Shown: positions 1 to 10,452 of the stretch, piece after piece
Layout: every line of letters begins with the position of its first letter
How positions within the stretch are numbered: the first letter of the stretch is position 1
Source of the DNA: Tolypocladium sp. Sup5 PDA-1
Taxonomy: Eukaryota > Ascomycota > Sordariomycetes > Hypocreales > Ophiocordycipitaceae
Reading direction: 5' to 3'
Assembly: GCA_000750105.3 (NCBI GenBank)
Contig: JPHH03000014.1
Span: 62,001 to 126,000 of the forward strand
Length of the DNA: 64,000 nucleotides
The notes under the pieces: generated by a model
Databases searched by the model: none
Seen by the model: only the letters and a program-made list of their open reading frames with translations
Told to the model about the DNA's origin: nothing
Translations under genes and position numbers: made by a program

Positions 1-147
1 ATGCGGATGCGAGGTTATCTTGCCGTGCCAGCCACGCCAGCCACGCCCGCAATCCCTGCACATGACTCATCCTGGACCTCGGCGCAAGATTGCTGTCATT
101 GTATACAGGTAGATTGGGACAACAGCCTCAGATTTCGTAGTTGCGAC

Positions 148-965
148 CTATCGGCCCTCGCCGCTTATTCGCACAACCTCTCGAACCGCCTCGTCTACTC
201 CCTTGACGATCGCCGTCGGCCAGATCCCCATCGCGCCGCCCAGGCCATCAATCCAGCCCAGCCCGCCGCGATCTACCCACGCGCTCTTCAGACCAGCAGC
301 GACAGCCCCCGCGACATCAAACGGATTCGAGCTGATCAGCCAGACCCTCCCCAAATCGTGTCCCAGCCCTGCCGTCTCAGCCATGTGTTGATACGTGCGC
401 GGGTCCGGCTTGAACACCTTGAGCGGGTCGACGCTCACAACCTTGGAGACGGGCAGCACGGCGCTGGCCTGCGAGAGCGAGGGCGACGTCGTGAGCGAGG
501 AGGTGATCATAGAGACGGTGCCGTTGGAGAAGATGTACGGGTCGAGGGACGGCGTCTTCGCCAGCACGGCGAGTGCCTCACCGACTTCGGGAAACGTGTC
601 CAGGCCGTTGTACGCATTCATGACTCGATCCTCCTGCTCTGGGGACAGCTCGACGCCAGCCTTGGCGGTCGCCTGGCGGAATGACCACCGTGTCAGGTCG
701 CTGAATGGGCGATACCTCCCTCGACGGTGTTATTCATGTAAGAAGCCCTGTCCAGTCTGCTGCTACCGGCGTGCGACTCACCCATGCTGTTGATGCGCCA
801 CGTATACTCGAGCTGGTACCGTCTCGCCTCTGCGGCGATGGTCTTTGCTTTGTCGTCTCCATAGAGCCCTGCCAGCTCCCGCGCAATGGATTCGGTGGAG
901 AGCAGCGTCCCGTACAGGTCAATAGCAATGACAATTTTCGGTGCCATGGCTGTGGATCGGGTCAT
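148..965 (-). CDS. Haloacid dehalogenase type II-like hydrolase (HAD superfamily)
   Basis: Two exons, 965..782 and 719..148, give 251 residues; the intron (781..720, 62 nt) has a GTGAGT donor. A second in-frame ATG at 947 would give 245 residues, and its product opens directly on the first core strand. Seen: the nucleophile motif DLYGT near the N terminus, the SNG motif (YIFSNGT) about residue 125, the lysine motif VFKPDPRTY, and the late SSNPFD and WVDRGG segments, in the order known for 2-haloacid dehalogenases. Known family role: hydrolytic removal of halide from short 2-haloacids through an aspartyl ester; many fungal members have no tested substrate, so function beyond HAD hydrolase is inference. 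The length fits the family. The acceptor at 721/720 was chosen because the neighbouring AG at 717/716 breaks the frame. It is transcribed away from the HNH gene, with which it shares a 345 nt upstream region. Confidence 0.85.
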
Positions 966-1310
966 GTTGGGTGACTCAGCTCGGTGAAGCTTGGGGCGGG
1001 GCGATTGAAATATCGAACGTCGACACAATTCTGCCGTATTCTACGGGAGAAGAGAGTATGCGATTGCAGTCCGTAGACCTCGGGTGTTGCGTAGCAATAT
1101 ATATGGCACGTAGAATCAATTGCCGTTCCGTCATCACCCCTCGGCGATCTCACTCGCACATTCAGGCCCACACCCACCTCGATGCTGCTGTGACGGGTCG
1201 AACCATCCAATCACGGCACGGACCCAGCCGGCAGTCGGTCACCAGCTTTCCATCCATCCGCCCGGTGCCACTCGCACACGCACTCCAGGTCCATTAGCCC
1301 AGTTGAGAGA
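966..1310. other. Divergent promoter region between HAD and HNH genes
   Basis: A 345 nt spacer between two genes that point away from each other. An AT-rich ATATATAT stretch lies near 1098-1106 and could serve as a core promoter element for either side. No ORF with coding character and no repeat is seen. Confidence 0.4.
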
Positions 1311-2099
1311 ATGTCACTCGAGGAGAGCCCGAATTACGCCCTCTTCCGCGACTGCCTCGCCACGACGCTGCTGCGCCCACAGGCCCCGACCTCTCCGGAC
1401 TCGAAACGGCGGAGGCGGGTCAAAGCGGAGAACACTCGGGCTCGGGCTCGGCAGCTCCCCGGAGCGGAGGCGGACCCGCAGCGGGATGCTGAAGAGCTGG
1501 CCGAGTTCATCGACTATCTGGCCAGCAGCATCTTTGAGAGCTTGCCGGAAGAGCTGAGGGACCTCGACTACCGGTCATGGAGGGAATCAGAACGACTGCA
1601 GGCGCAATTTGCGCTGCCGTTAACAGAAGCGAGCACGTCCACGTTTGATCTCCCACCGTCCATCCCCGAGACACTCATCACGTACAATCTCGTCTCCCCA
1701 GACCCCACGCTCGACTCTCCGCTGCCGCCTACCACGGAGGCGTTCCTCGACCCCATTCTGACAGCCTATCTAGAGGCCGCCACGATGCCACCCCCGGCCA
1801 CGCCGTCGACTCGCACCGAGACCTGTGAGATCTGCGAGCGCTCCTGGGTCTCGCTGTCGTACCACCACCTCATCCCGCGCTTCGTGCACGACAAGGCCGT
1901 CAAGCGCGGGTGGCACCGCAAGGAGGACCTGCAAAACGTCGCCTGGCTGTGCGGCGCGTGCCACCGCTTCGTGCACCACTTCAAGAACCACGAGGAGCTG
2001 GCGAGGAGCCACTACACCGTCGAGCTGTTACTGGCCGACGACGATGTGAAAAGGTTCGCGACGTGGGCCGGGCGGCTGCGGTGGAAGGGGGGAAGATAA
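1311..2099 (+). CDS. HNH-endonuclease-domain protein
   Basis: One exon of 262 residues; the ATG at 1311 is the first in frame. The C-terminal third (about residues 170-245) reads as an HNH nuclease domain with zinc-binding cysteine pairs: CEIC, then YHHLIPR holding the paired histidines, an asparagine in LQNVAWLC, and a closing CGACHRFVHH. The N-terminal 160 residues are acidic, Pro/Ser-rich and without a recognised domain. Known: such beta-beta-alpha-metal folds cut nucleic acids in many bacterial and fungal proteins. Whether this one is a nuclease, and on what substrate, cannot be told. The histidine pair and both CxxC motifs look intact, so the domain is probably not decayed. Confidence 0.75.
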   Translation: MSLEESPNYALFRDCLATTLLRPQAPTSPDSKRRRRVKAENTRARARQLPGAEADPQRDAEELAEFIDYLASSIFESLPEELRDLDYRSWRESERLQAQFALPLTEASTSTFDLPPSIPETLITYNLVSPDPTLDSPLPPTTEAFLDPILTAYLEAATMPPPATPSTRTETCEICERSWVSLSYHHLIPRFVHDKAVKRGWHRKEDLQNVAWLCGACHRFVHHFKNHEELARSHYTVELLLADDDVKRFATWAGRLRWKGGR

Positions 2100-2685
2100 G
2101 GAGCGTGAGATAGTGGCTGTTAAATGGCCCGAGCACGCGTGCTGCCACGTGTGTGCGGAGGAGGGACGAATATAGCATCTTCAACTCGGTGGCGGTGGAT
2201 CGTGCGTCGTCTTAGCGAAATTGATGTTGGTTCCTCTGGGAGTCGAAGCCCCCACGCATGGACGGCACGGATCTCGAAGCCTCGCGGCCGCGCCAGATCC
2301 GCGTCACCGTCGGAATTATTCGTAGGCGCTCAAGTTTTGCGTGACATCGTCCGCAAGGGAGAAGGATTTGTCCTGGTCCCATTAGTCAGGGTTTGTTGAG
2401 TGTTGTTGGTTCCAAACTTCCAGGTGAACTCGGCCATTGGCGTTTGGTCTACTCGTAGTTTGCCCGTCGCCGAATGAATTCACGTGACGCACCATCGCCA
2501 AGACGTTGCACCCCCCTCTCATCGATGTCCACTGAGACCCTCTGCAATGTCATCCACTATGACCCCCCCTCCTCCCCCCAACATCCATCCCGGCCGCCCT
2601 CATCCACCTCACTTCATCTCATCTCACCAACCCGCCTCTCACGGGGCCAAAAGCTGCGCGCGCTGGCAATGACTTGACATAGGCA
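2100..2685. other. Intergenic, promoter side of the Zn2Cys6 gene
   Basis: A 586 nt spacer. The last 150 nt are pyrimidine-rich (runs of C and CT at about 2560-2640), as is common just upstream of fungal start codons. No other gene is seen. Confidence 0.35.
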
Positions 2686-4500
2686 ATGGTCAAGCCCGAT
2701 CCCGACGCTCCGGCCGCCGAGACGACGACACTACCGTCGCGGCAGCGCAAATGGCACCCGCGCGTCTTCACAGGGTGTGTCAATTGCCGCCGGAGGCATG
2801 TCAAGTGCGATGAGCGCACGCCGTCGTGCACCAACTGTACGCGCCTGAGTCTGCCTTGCAACTTCGACCGAAAGTTCGTCTTCAAGGCCGTCCGCCCGAC
2901 CAAGGGCCAGCAGGCCGCAGCAGCCAGGCGCCCGCCGCCGTCGACCGAGCGGCATGCCTCCACCAGTTCCACCTCGGCCTCGAGCACGGATGACACTGTC
3001 GACGACGTCATTATCCGCGACCAACCGATCTCTAGCGAACCCGTCCCGGCCGCAGGCACCACGGGCGTCATCCGGTTCTCTGATCCCAGCACTCCCCAGG
3101 GCATCAGCTTTGTGTCCGCGGGCATGGTTCCTACGGGGCCCGTCAAGGGCGTCGAGTCGTCGTTTAGAATCTCGATACCGGACCCGGCGGCGCACGTCAA
3201 CTCCAACGAAGACTTCTACTACCAGCACTTCCTCAACACCGTATCTACCTACCTCATCATCTACGACACGCCTTCCAACTCCAACCCTTATCGGATGTTG
3301 CCCAACCTGGTCGGCAACTCTGGCCTGCTTCAGGACACCATGAAGGCTCTCGGCGCCATGCACCTATCCGGCCTACCCCAGGCGCAGAACCGGCGCATAC
3401 ATCGCAGCGCGGCGATGAAGACGTACGCCAGTGTGGTCACGCGGCTGCGGGATATCGTCTCTTCAAGCCAAGGACAGGCTAATCTTGAGCTCCTCGCCAC
3501 GAGCCTTTTGCTCTGCATGTTTGAGAAAATGTCGTCCACCGACGCTTCGTGGAAGGTCCACCTGTTGGGGGCCGGGCAAATCTTCCAATCCATGTACAGT
3601 CCACGCACCGCTCTTCCCTCCAGCGATGGTGTAGACGGACTCGGAGTCGCCAACACCCTTCCTCTACGCCGATTCCTGGTCTCCATGATGTCATACCTTG
3701 ATGTTGCGGCCTCTTGTGCGACGGGCGAAGGGCCTCTTATACCAGGCGACTATTGGGAGACTTTGGGCGGTGGATGGGAATACAACCTGGGCGTGCCGAG
3801 CTTCGCGACAACCCGCAGCGCGGCGGACCGAACCATGGCCCAGCTCCGCAACTCATGGTCGAGGATCATGTCCATACAGACAGAAATAAGCAGATTTGCA
3901 AAGCTGCTACGGTCTGAGCATGACCAACGGCAGAGAGAAGTGATTCACAGCGACCTTACCTATAGACTCAGAAACTGGCACGACAGCGCCCCCGATATAT
4001 ATCTGCGACTCGATACGTTGAACAGCATGCCCGACGATGCTACTGAGGAGGATGTCGAGACTCTGACGGCGGCGGCATGCATTCACTGTTACGCTTTGGG
4101 ATGCACCGTTTATCTCGAGAGAACTACGACAAGGAGGATTGGAAGCGCGGCGTTTGATTCGGAAATTAAGACTACCGTCGATCGGATATTGACACTAATC
4201 TTCAACTTTTCGAGCGGCATCAATCAGCTGGCAATACTGTGGCCGCTCCTCACGGCGGGCATCGCCACGGTTGACCCGCAGCAGCAGGGTCTCGTGCGCT
4301 CGCGGTTAAACGGAATGAAAAACTTTGGGTTCAAGGTACGTTGGTTTCTGTTCTGGATGCGCGGCCCTTGCTCACCGCTTTTACAGCATATTTTTCGGGT
4401 ACTGGACACACTGGAGTATTCGTGGGAACACATGAGGCTTTACGGTGGGGTAAACTACGAGGAGTTTGAGGCCATGATTTCGTCAAATTTGGTCCCTTGA
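2686..4500 (+). CDS. Zn(2)-Cys(6) binuclear cluster transcription factor
   Basis: An open frame of 604 residues from ATG 2686. The Zn2Cys6 motif is complete: Cys31, 34, 41, 48, 51 and 58, with basic residues between the second and third cysteines (CRRRHVKC). The remainder resembles the fungal-specific transcription factor region that follows such fingers in the UPC2/ARCA-like group (family inference). Near the C terminus the segment 4336..4386 starts GTACGT, ends TTACAG and is 51 nt long, so it is probably an intron; removing it keeps the frame and gives 587 residues running from GMKNFGFK into HIFRVLDTLE. The gene lies beside the carboxylase, amidase, PxpA-like and transporter genes and converges with the carboxylase gene (161 nt between stops). 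It is the only regulator in the window and a good candidate for controlling that set, which is inferred from position only. Confidence 0.88.
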   Translation: MVKPDPDAPAAETTTLPSRQRKWHPRVFTGCVNCRRRHVKCDERTPSCTNCTRLSLPCNFDRKFVFKAVRPTKGQQAAAARRPPPSTERHASTSSTSASSTDDTVDDVIIRDQPISSEPVPAAGTTGVIRFSDPSTPQGISFVSAGMVPTGPVKGVESSFRISIPDPAAHVNSNEDFYYQHFLNTVSTYLIIYDTPSNSNPYRMLPNLVGNSGLLQDTMKALGAMHLSGLPQAQNRRIHRSAAMKTYASVVTRLRDIVSSSQGQANLELLATSLLLCMFEKMSSTDASWKVHLLGAGQIFQSMYSPRTALPSSDGVDGLGVANTLPLRRFLVSMMSYLDVAASCATGEGPLIPGDYWETLGGGWEYNLGVPSFATTRSAADRTMAQLRNSWSRIMSIQTEISRFAKLLRSEHDQRQREVIHSDLTYRLRNWHDSAPDIYLRLDTLNSMPDDATEEDVETLTAAACIHCYALGCTVYLERTTTRRIGSAAFDSEIKTTVDRILTLIFNFSSGINQLAILWPLLTAGIATVDPQQQGLVRSRLNGMKNFGFKVRWFLFWMRGPCSPLLQHIFRVLDTLEYSWEHMRLYGGVNYEEFEAMISSNLVP

Positions 4501-4660
4501 CGGGGACAGGACGAACGGTGTAAATGGGGCGGTTATGGGAAGGCCAAGCAAGATTTCAGCCTTGGATATTGATACCAGTTTATTGCCATTGTCATAATTA
4601 CTACACTCAACGCCCCCGAGCCCGGCGCCGTTTGTGCCACGGGGGTTATGCTATATTTCT

Positions 4661-7600
4661 CTATTCCGTTCTCGCTTCGTCTTGAGGCGATAAAACCATG
4701 ACAGTGTCACCTGGTTTCACAATGTCGCCTGGCGCGACGATGACACTCTGCACGACGAGGCCAGCTTGGTCCGCCGACGCCCCGACGTTGACCTCCATCT
4801 TCATCGCCTCCAAGATGACCAAAACGTCGCCCGCCTTGATCGTGTCTCCCTTTTTTGCCTTGATCTTGTATATGCTGGCATGCATGTGCGCTTGGATCTT
4901 CAGAGAATCGTCTGCGGCGCAGTCAATAAGGTAGTTGGTCAGGGGGTGCACGTGATGAGAGTCATGACCTACCGATATCGTCCAGGGACGGAAGAGGGTC
5001 CTTTTCGACCTTTTTCTCCTCCTGCCACTGAGCCAACAGAGCCTTCTCCCTACGCGCAAAAGTCAGCAAGGACAGCACCGGAAAGCAAAAACGCCAACGA
5101 CTTTACGCACTTCTCGACTTCGACGGCGGTTGCAGCCTCCTGTTGCGCCTTGAACACGGCCGTCTCCTCCGCAACGCTCTCGCAGAACTTGGAGTACTCT
5201 TCGACGTCGAACTCGGTCTGGGTGATATCGAAGTCATACTTGCCAGCCTGGAAGCGGTTGTATATGAGCTCGAACTCGCCCTCGTCGACGGCGTAGAAAC
5301 TCAGCTGGTCAAAGTTGTCGAAGAGCCATGGCCGGTCGCCAAAGTTCTTGTTGACGCAGAACTTGTCCCAGCCAGGGAGCGTGCGGCCAAAGTTGACATA
5401 CCCGCCGGGAGCGTCCTGTGAGCTTCGTTAGGGGCGAGAAGATTTGATGAAGATGGAGACGATTGAGCTTACGACGGGATCGCAGGAAAAGAAGCAGCCG
5501 CCGATGCCGAGGCCGCCGGCGGGCGAAAAGGTTCTCGACGGGTTGAACTTGGGCACCATCAGTCGAGCGCGAGGATCTAGTGGAATACCGATGGGGGTGC
5601 CGCTCCAGAATCCTACGCCCACGACCAGGATCCTGGTGCTCAGCACTTTATCGAGGATTTCCTTCTTGGACTTGAGCCCGTTGGAACGAGCAATAAACTC
5701 TACTGGATCTGGGAGATATGTTGCATACGGCCGCTGCGTCGCAATATACCGCTCAATGGAGTCTTTGTTGACTTTGTCGTCAAAGACCATTGGCAGCCGA
5801 ATGTGGCGGCTGGATAGCTTCTTCGACCGCGACTCGGACCCTAGCTCAGCGCTCAAGACGGACTTTACGCTGTCGACCAGGCCGCCTTGCGAGATCTTGA
5901 AGCAGTCATATTCGACCAACAAGCCTGCGAGACACGTCAGTCATGGCCAGTTGCTACTTCGATGGACCCCAACTTACTGCATCCTATGGGCGTGGTTAGA
6001 CGCACGCCGTGGATCGCGATCTTGTCGATTGCCTCTGCCACGGCCTGAACTCTGCAGCGGACATCAAGCTGCAGCGATTGCAGAAGCTCTACCAGGATAT
6101 ATGAATCGCCGGCCTGACGGATCGTCGCCTCTTCATATCTGCCAATAATGGCCGTTGACGTACTCGTTGCTCTCGACTCTGATGGAAGGGTGAGGGAAAG
6201 CGGGGTTACTGATCTGGAGCCTCCGGATACAAGACTCGACACAGCTTCGAGGTATTCTGTTTGCTTCCTCCGCAAGTCCATGGCTGCTTGTATTGTGATC
6301 GGGGCGAAGTGGAACTTGTCGCCTGGCTTCATCTGGCCGACCTTGAACAGCTCGGCGCGAGGAATCACATGCGACGTGATGAATCCACCCAGTGAGGGAG
6401 CGTCAGCCGGGAAGACGACAGACGAGTCGCCTGTCCAGTTCAGAGCACCCATGGAATAAGGGTAGTCGAGGTAGTTGCTTGGGTGGGAGCCGCCTTCGCC
6501 GCCTGTTTCCCGCGCCCACTGTGGTTGTGGCCCGTGAAGACGGACGCCAATGCGCGAGGCCTGATGCGATACGGTCCACTCGCTCGAGTATATGGCTTCG
6601 AGATCTGCGGCAGTCATGATGTCTGGAGAATCGTGCGGTCCGGAAAGACAGTAAACGGTTGTTGGATCCCACACGGGTATCATCGAAGTCGGCAACTGAA
6701 AAGGCTCAAACTCGCCCGCCTCGCTAATTTCCAACAAATCTCCTGCGACAAACTGGCGTCCCTGCAGCCCGCCAATTTCCACCACAGGACTCGTCGACTT
6801 GGAGCCGAGATAGATTGGGACGCCAGGAAAGCCGCCTCGAACCGCAAGATAGGCTCGACACCCTCCAGAGAGACTCCCCATTGTCAGTACGGAGCCAGCT
6901 GGAGCCTCCACCCGCGTATACATCTGAATAGGAGATCCGTCAAGCTTGGTCTCAGCAACAGCACCAGCCAGCGCAATGATGGCCCTCTGATGGAACTTGA
7001 TCTTGGGGCCTGTAAAAGTGATCTCAAGAAGCTCACAGCCTCGTTTGTTCCCCACCACACAGTTGGCGAGTTGGGCATGCAGGGAGTCCATCGGCCCTCC
7101 CTCTGGTATACCGAACCCGATGCCAACTCTTCCAGGAAAGTCCTGAACGGTGGTATAAGAGCCGGGAGACATGATCTCCATGGCACGAGGGATGTACTCG
7201 AAGCTGCCCAAGACATTAGTCGTGGTTTTGCCTTGACTGAACCATGGAGTCTCCAGGATCCTACGCAAGAAGTCGGCGTTGGTGATGATGCCTTGCAGTT
7301 TGGTGTCGTCAAGGGCTTGCATTAGCTTGGTGATTGCAGCGCTCCTGTCGCTGGCATGGACCATCACCTTTGCCAACAGCGGATCATATGCGAGAGAGAC
7401 GTTCGTTCCCGTCTGCACCCACGTGTCGACTCGGCTTCCCGGTGCGCTTCCAAATTTGACGTACTGCAGCTGTCCGGGACTGGGCATGTGGTTCTTGAGG
7501 GGGTTTTCGGCGTACACGCGGGCTTCAATGGCCACACCGGTTGGTGTCAACGACCTGAAATTGCCGAGATCCAACGGCTGCTCGGCTTGCCTGAGCATCA

Positions 7601-8668
7601 GTTCGACCAAGTCGATGCCGAACCGCAACTCGGTAATTCCGTGCTCGACTTGGAGACGAGTGTTCATTTCTAGGAAGAAGAATTCGGCTGTGCTGTCGTC
7701 GACGAGGTACTCGATTGTCCCTGCGGACCTGTACTTGATGGTGCGGCCCAGCAGCTCGGAAACCTCGAGCAGCCGTGCCCTTAATTCTGGTCTGGTTGCG
7801 ACAAACGGACTTGGCGACTCTTCGATGACTTTTTGATGTCTCCTCTGGATCGAGCACTCTCGCTCTCCGAAGACGACGCAGTCTCCTCTGCCGTCACCAA
7901 AGACTTGCACCTCGATGTGTCTGGATACGGGATAATACCGCTCCAGGAAAACACCGGGATTTGAGAAGAGAGTTGTTCCACGACTGACGACGCTGGCAAA
8001 TGACGAGCGCACTTGAGACTCGTTTTCGCATATTTGCAAGCCCTACAGCAAGGTCAGTATCAATGAGGGACACATTTTCAAGGACCAATTCTCACCATTC
8101 CGCCACCGCCCGCTGTGGCTTTCAGCATTACCTTTACTCGGTGGTCAGCAATTCGATCGCATCAGCTCGGCCGTCATGCGGGGAGCAATCATACCGGATA
8201 TCCAATCTTTGCGGCAGCGAGAACGGCGTCATCCTCGGAATCTATAATCCCAGAGCCCGGGCATGTTGGAACACCGATGCTTGCCGCCAGGTCTCTTGCA
8301 CGGTCCTTGATGCCAAACGTGGAGATGTGCTCCGGCTCAGGACCGACAAAAACTGCCCCGGCATCCTGGACGGCTGCGGCAAACTTTTCATTTTCGGACA
8401 AGAACCCGTATCCTGGAATCACGAATTGCACGTCGTGCTGCTTGACCAAGCCGACAATCTCGTCGATATTGGTGTAAGACGAGACCTGGAGCGACAGATC
8501 AGCGTCCGTGACGTGCGGGCTCGACACATCGGTGGACGTGTATATTGAGATGACGAAATAACTCAGCCGCTTTGCTGTTTTCAATATGCGGTTCGCAATC
8601 TCGCCTCGATTGGCGATGAGAAGCCGCCCTGATGGTGTCTCGACCATGGCGCGTGTGGATGACGGCAT
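4661..8668 (-). CDS. Urea-carboxylase-like biotin enzyme (BC + PxpC/AHS2 + PxpB/AHS1 + BCCP)
   Basis: Seven exons: 8668..8195, 8131..8096, 8042..5978, 5924..5473, 5415..5111, 5049..4973 and 4911..4661, joined in frame to 1219 residues. An alternative start at 8647 is closer to the conserved part. Domains in order: biotin carboxylase with the LLIANRGEIANRI N-end, glycine loop GGGGM (166-170) and EMNTRLQVEH (295-304); an AHS2/PxpC-like module from about 458 (SPGSYTTVQDFPGR); an AHS1/PxpB-like module about 790-1080 (ending near PGGY and PGWDKFC); a biotin carrier domain with LEAMKMEV, biotinyl Lys about 1174. Length and order match urea carboxylase, which makes allophanate from urea, ATP and bicarbonate. 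Fungal Dur1,2 normally carries a fused allophanate hydrolase; this protein has none. The PxpA-like neighbour instead suggests a 5-oxoprolinase-like or amide substrate (inference). Biotin loading needs a ligase encoded elsewhere. Confidence 0.92.
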
Positions 8669-10452
8669 TGAGGAGGGGTAAAGTTGATATCGGCTCCAGG
8701 CGGCTCGTGAACGTGGCGGTTTCCTCTCCTACAACTCCTCAGCAGTGCGCGAGCGGGAAATATATTGGAGGATTTATATCCGTACGGGGTACATACGTAC
8801 GTGTCAGCACCAATTGGCCTCCCAGATGGCAGTTCCGACGGAGTGGTACCAGTCTGCTATGGCCAGCTATTCCCTGCCAGACTAGGCATCGTGGATCGTG
8901 GATACCTTATCTTACACGAAGGCGAAGGCGGACCCCTATGGGTCGCCATCCGCACGTCGTGGACACGGAGCCGCTCCGAACTGAGCAGGCCCAGTCACTC
9001 GGTGCCGCTCCCAGGCTCGAATGGACGGAAGCATCGAATCACGATGGAAGGGCGGGTGAGGCGCTTCAGCCACGTGAAAACAAACACTGAAACGGACTGC
9101 TTCGTCCATTCCGGCGTTGACCATCGGCCCACTAGCTGATTGAGGTCTACTCTACGATCATGGTGGGGGATGGAACGCAACGGCCGTTAAACGTCACCAA
9201 CTGCGGCGCTGCTTCACGAGCCAACGACACGGCTATCATAGTCAATCGCCCGCAACCCTGCAGCTGCGCCAGCGGGCCAGCGGGCCAGCGGGGACTCAAC
9301 GACATTCAAGCTTCATGTCGTACATGCGGCCGGGGCTGCGGAACAACCATGTATGTCGTAGAGAGATGTCTTGCTTGGACAAGATCCACGATTATCTCCT
9401 ATTGACAGCAGCCACTAACGCAACTCGGCCAGCCTCCTCCAGGTTCCTGGGCCCTAGCTCAACGGCATCCGCAATAGTTTGCGGGGGACCACGCCAGGGG
9501 CTGTCCGGTTGCCGCTTTATCACGACGGTTCGACGAGGGCATCCAGGACGTTTCACGACGTCGAAACATGATGCTGCCCTCGTGGTTCACGACGCTAATC
9601 CACCATTGTCGGGGAACCCCGACTCTAAGCGCCGTCCCTTTGACCGAACCCGCCAAGCCTCCTGGCGGCTTGATTCGGCTTGAGTCTGGCCGTATAACGA
9701 GCATTGGTATCCTAGACATCACCTGATCAGCAGCTTCGTCGACAATGGCATTCTTCTACGAGGAGGGAGCTCGTGACCACGCACGTACCTATGGGCTATC
9801 AGTGCATCCGCCATTGCTCAGCGAATATCGGCATCCACACGCATCTTGCTGGCTCCGTCGTCGCCAAGTAATTCTTCCACGAGGGCGCATTTACAGAGAA
9901 TGATACGAATAAGTCGTGATCGTGAACATGTGGATCGGGGAATCCCTGCCGTTGAACAAACATCGGCATCCCAGCTGGACGTACGGACCAGCACCGAGCA
10001 GCATCAAAGCGTCGCCCGGCGTACTCTTCCACGAGGACGATGCATGCATGGCGGAACTGTAAGCCCGTGGTCAATGCCGTCGTATCAGTCAATCTTCCCC
10101 CCCTCCTCTCGGCGTATCCAGCAATTTCGTGTCACAGAGTCACAGCAGAGGAATTGGTGAAGCTTCAATGTTCAATGCCGGCGGCGTTCCCCGCACTGGC
10201 CATTACTCCACCCAGCACTTTGCTAGAAGCCTAGAACCCCTCCACTCAGTCGCATTGAAACATGTCCATGCGCAGTCGTGGATGATGCAAAATGATGCTG
10301 TCCTTTTAACCAGCAGACATCACGGCGAGACCAAAAAGCAGTGCCGTCGGTAACCAGCCTCGGTACCGAGAGCATCGAACCTCGCTGGTCTGTTGACGTT
10401 CCAATCCCACCGACCCAGCCACCACCATTGACCAGGACAGAGGCCAGCCAAC
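8669..10452. other. Long divergent promoter region of carboxylase and amidase genes
   Basis: A 1.78 kb spacer between genes that point apart. It holds several matches to the HGATAR site of AreA-type GATA factors, read on the minus strand: 8907..8912 (TTATCT), 9392..9397 (TTATCT) and 9517..9522 (TTATCA). These fit nitrogen control but are short and expected by chance at some rate. A variant of the sequence TCTTCYACGAGG recurs near 9755, 9872 and 10023. No convincing ORF was seen. Confidence 0.45.
8773..8778 (-). promoter_or_regulatory. Candidate TATA box of the carboxylase gene
   Basis: TATAAA on the minus strand, about 105-130 nt upstream of the two possible start codons (8668 and 8647). The position is plausible for a fungal core promoter; there is no other evidence. 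Confidence 0.35.

Noticed and set aside
4661..8668. A full urea amidolyase (Dur1,2) gene
   Set aside because: Only the carboxylase half is present; no allophanate hydrolase domain is found before the biotin carboxylase or after the biotin carrier, and the amidase gene nearby is separate and of acetamidase type.
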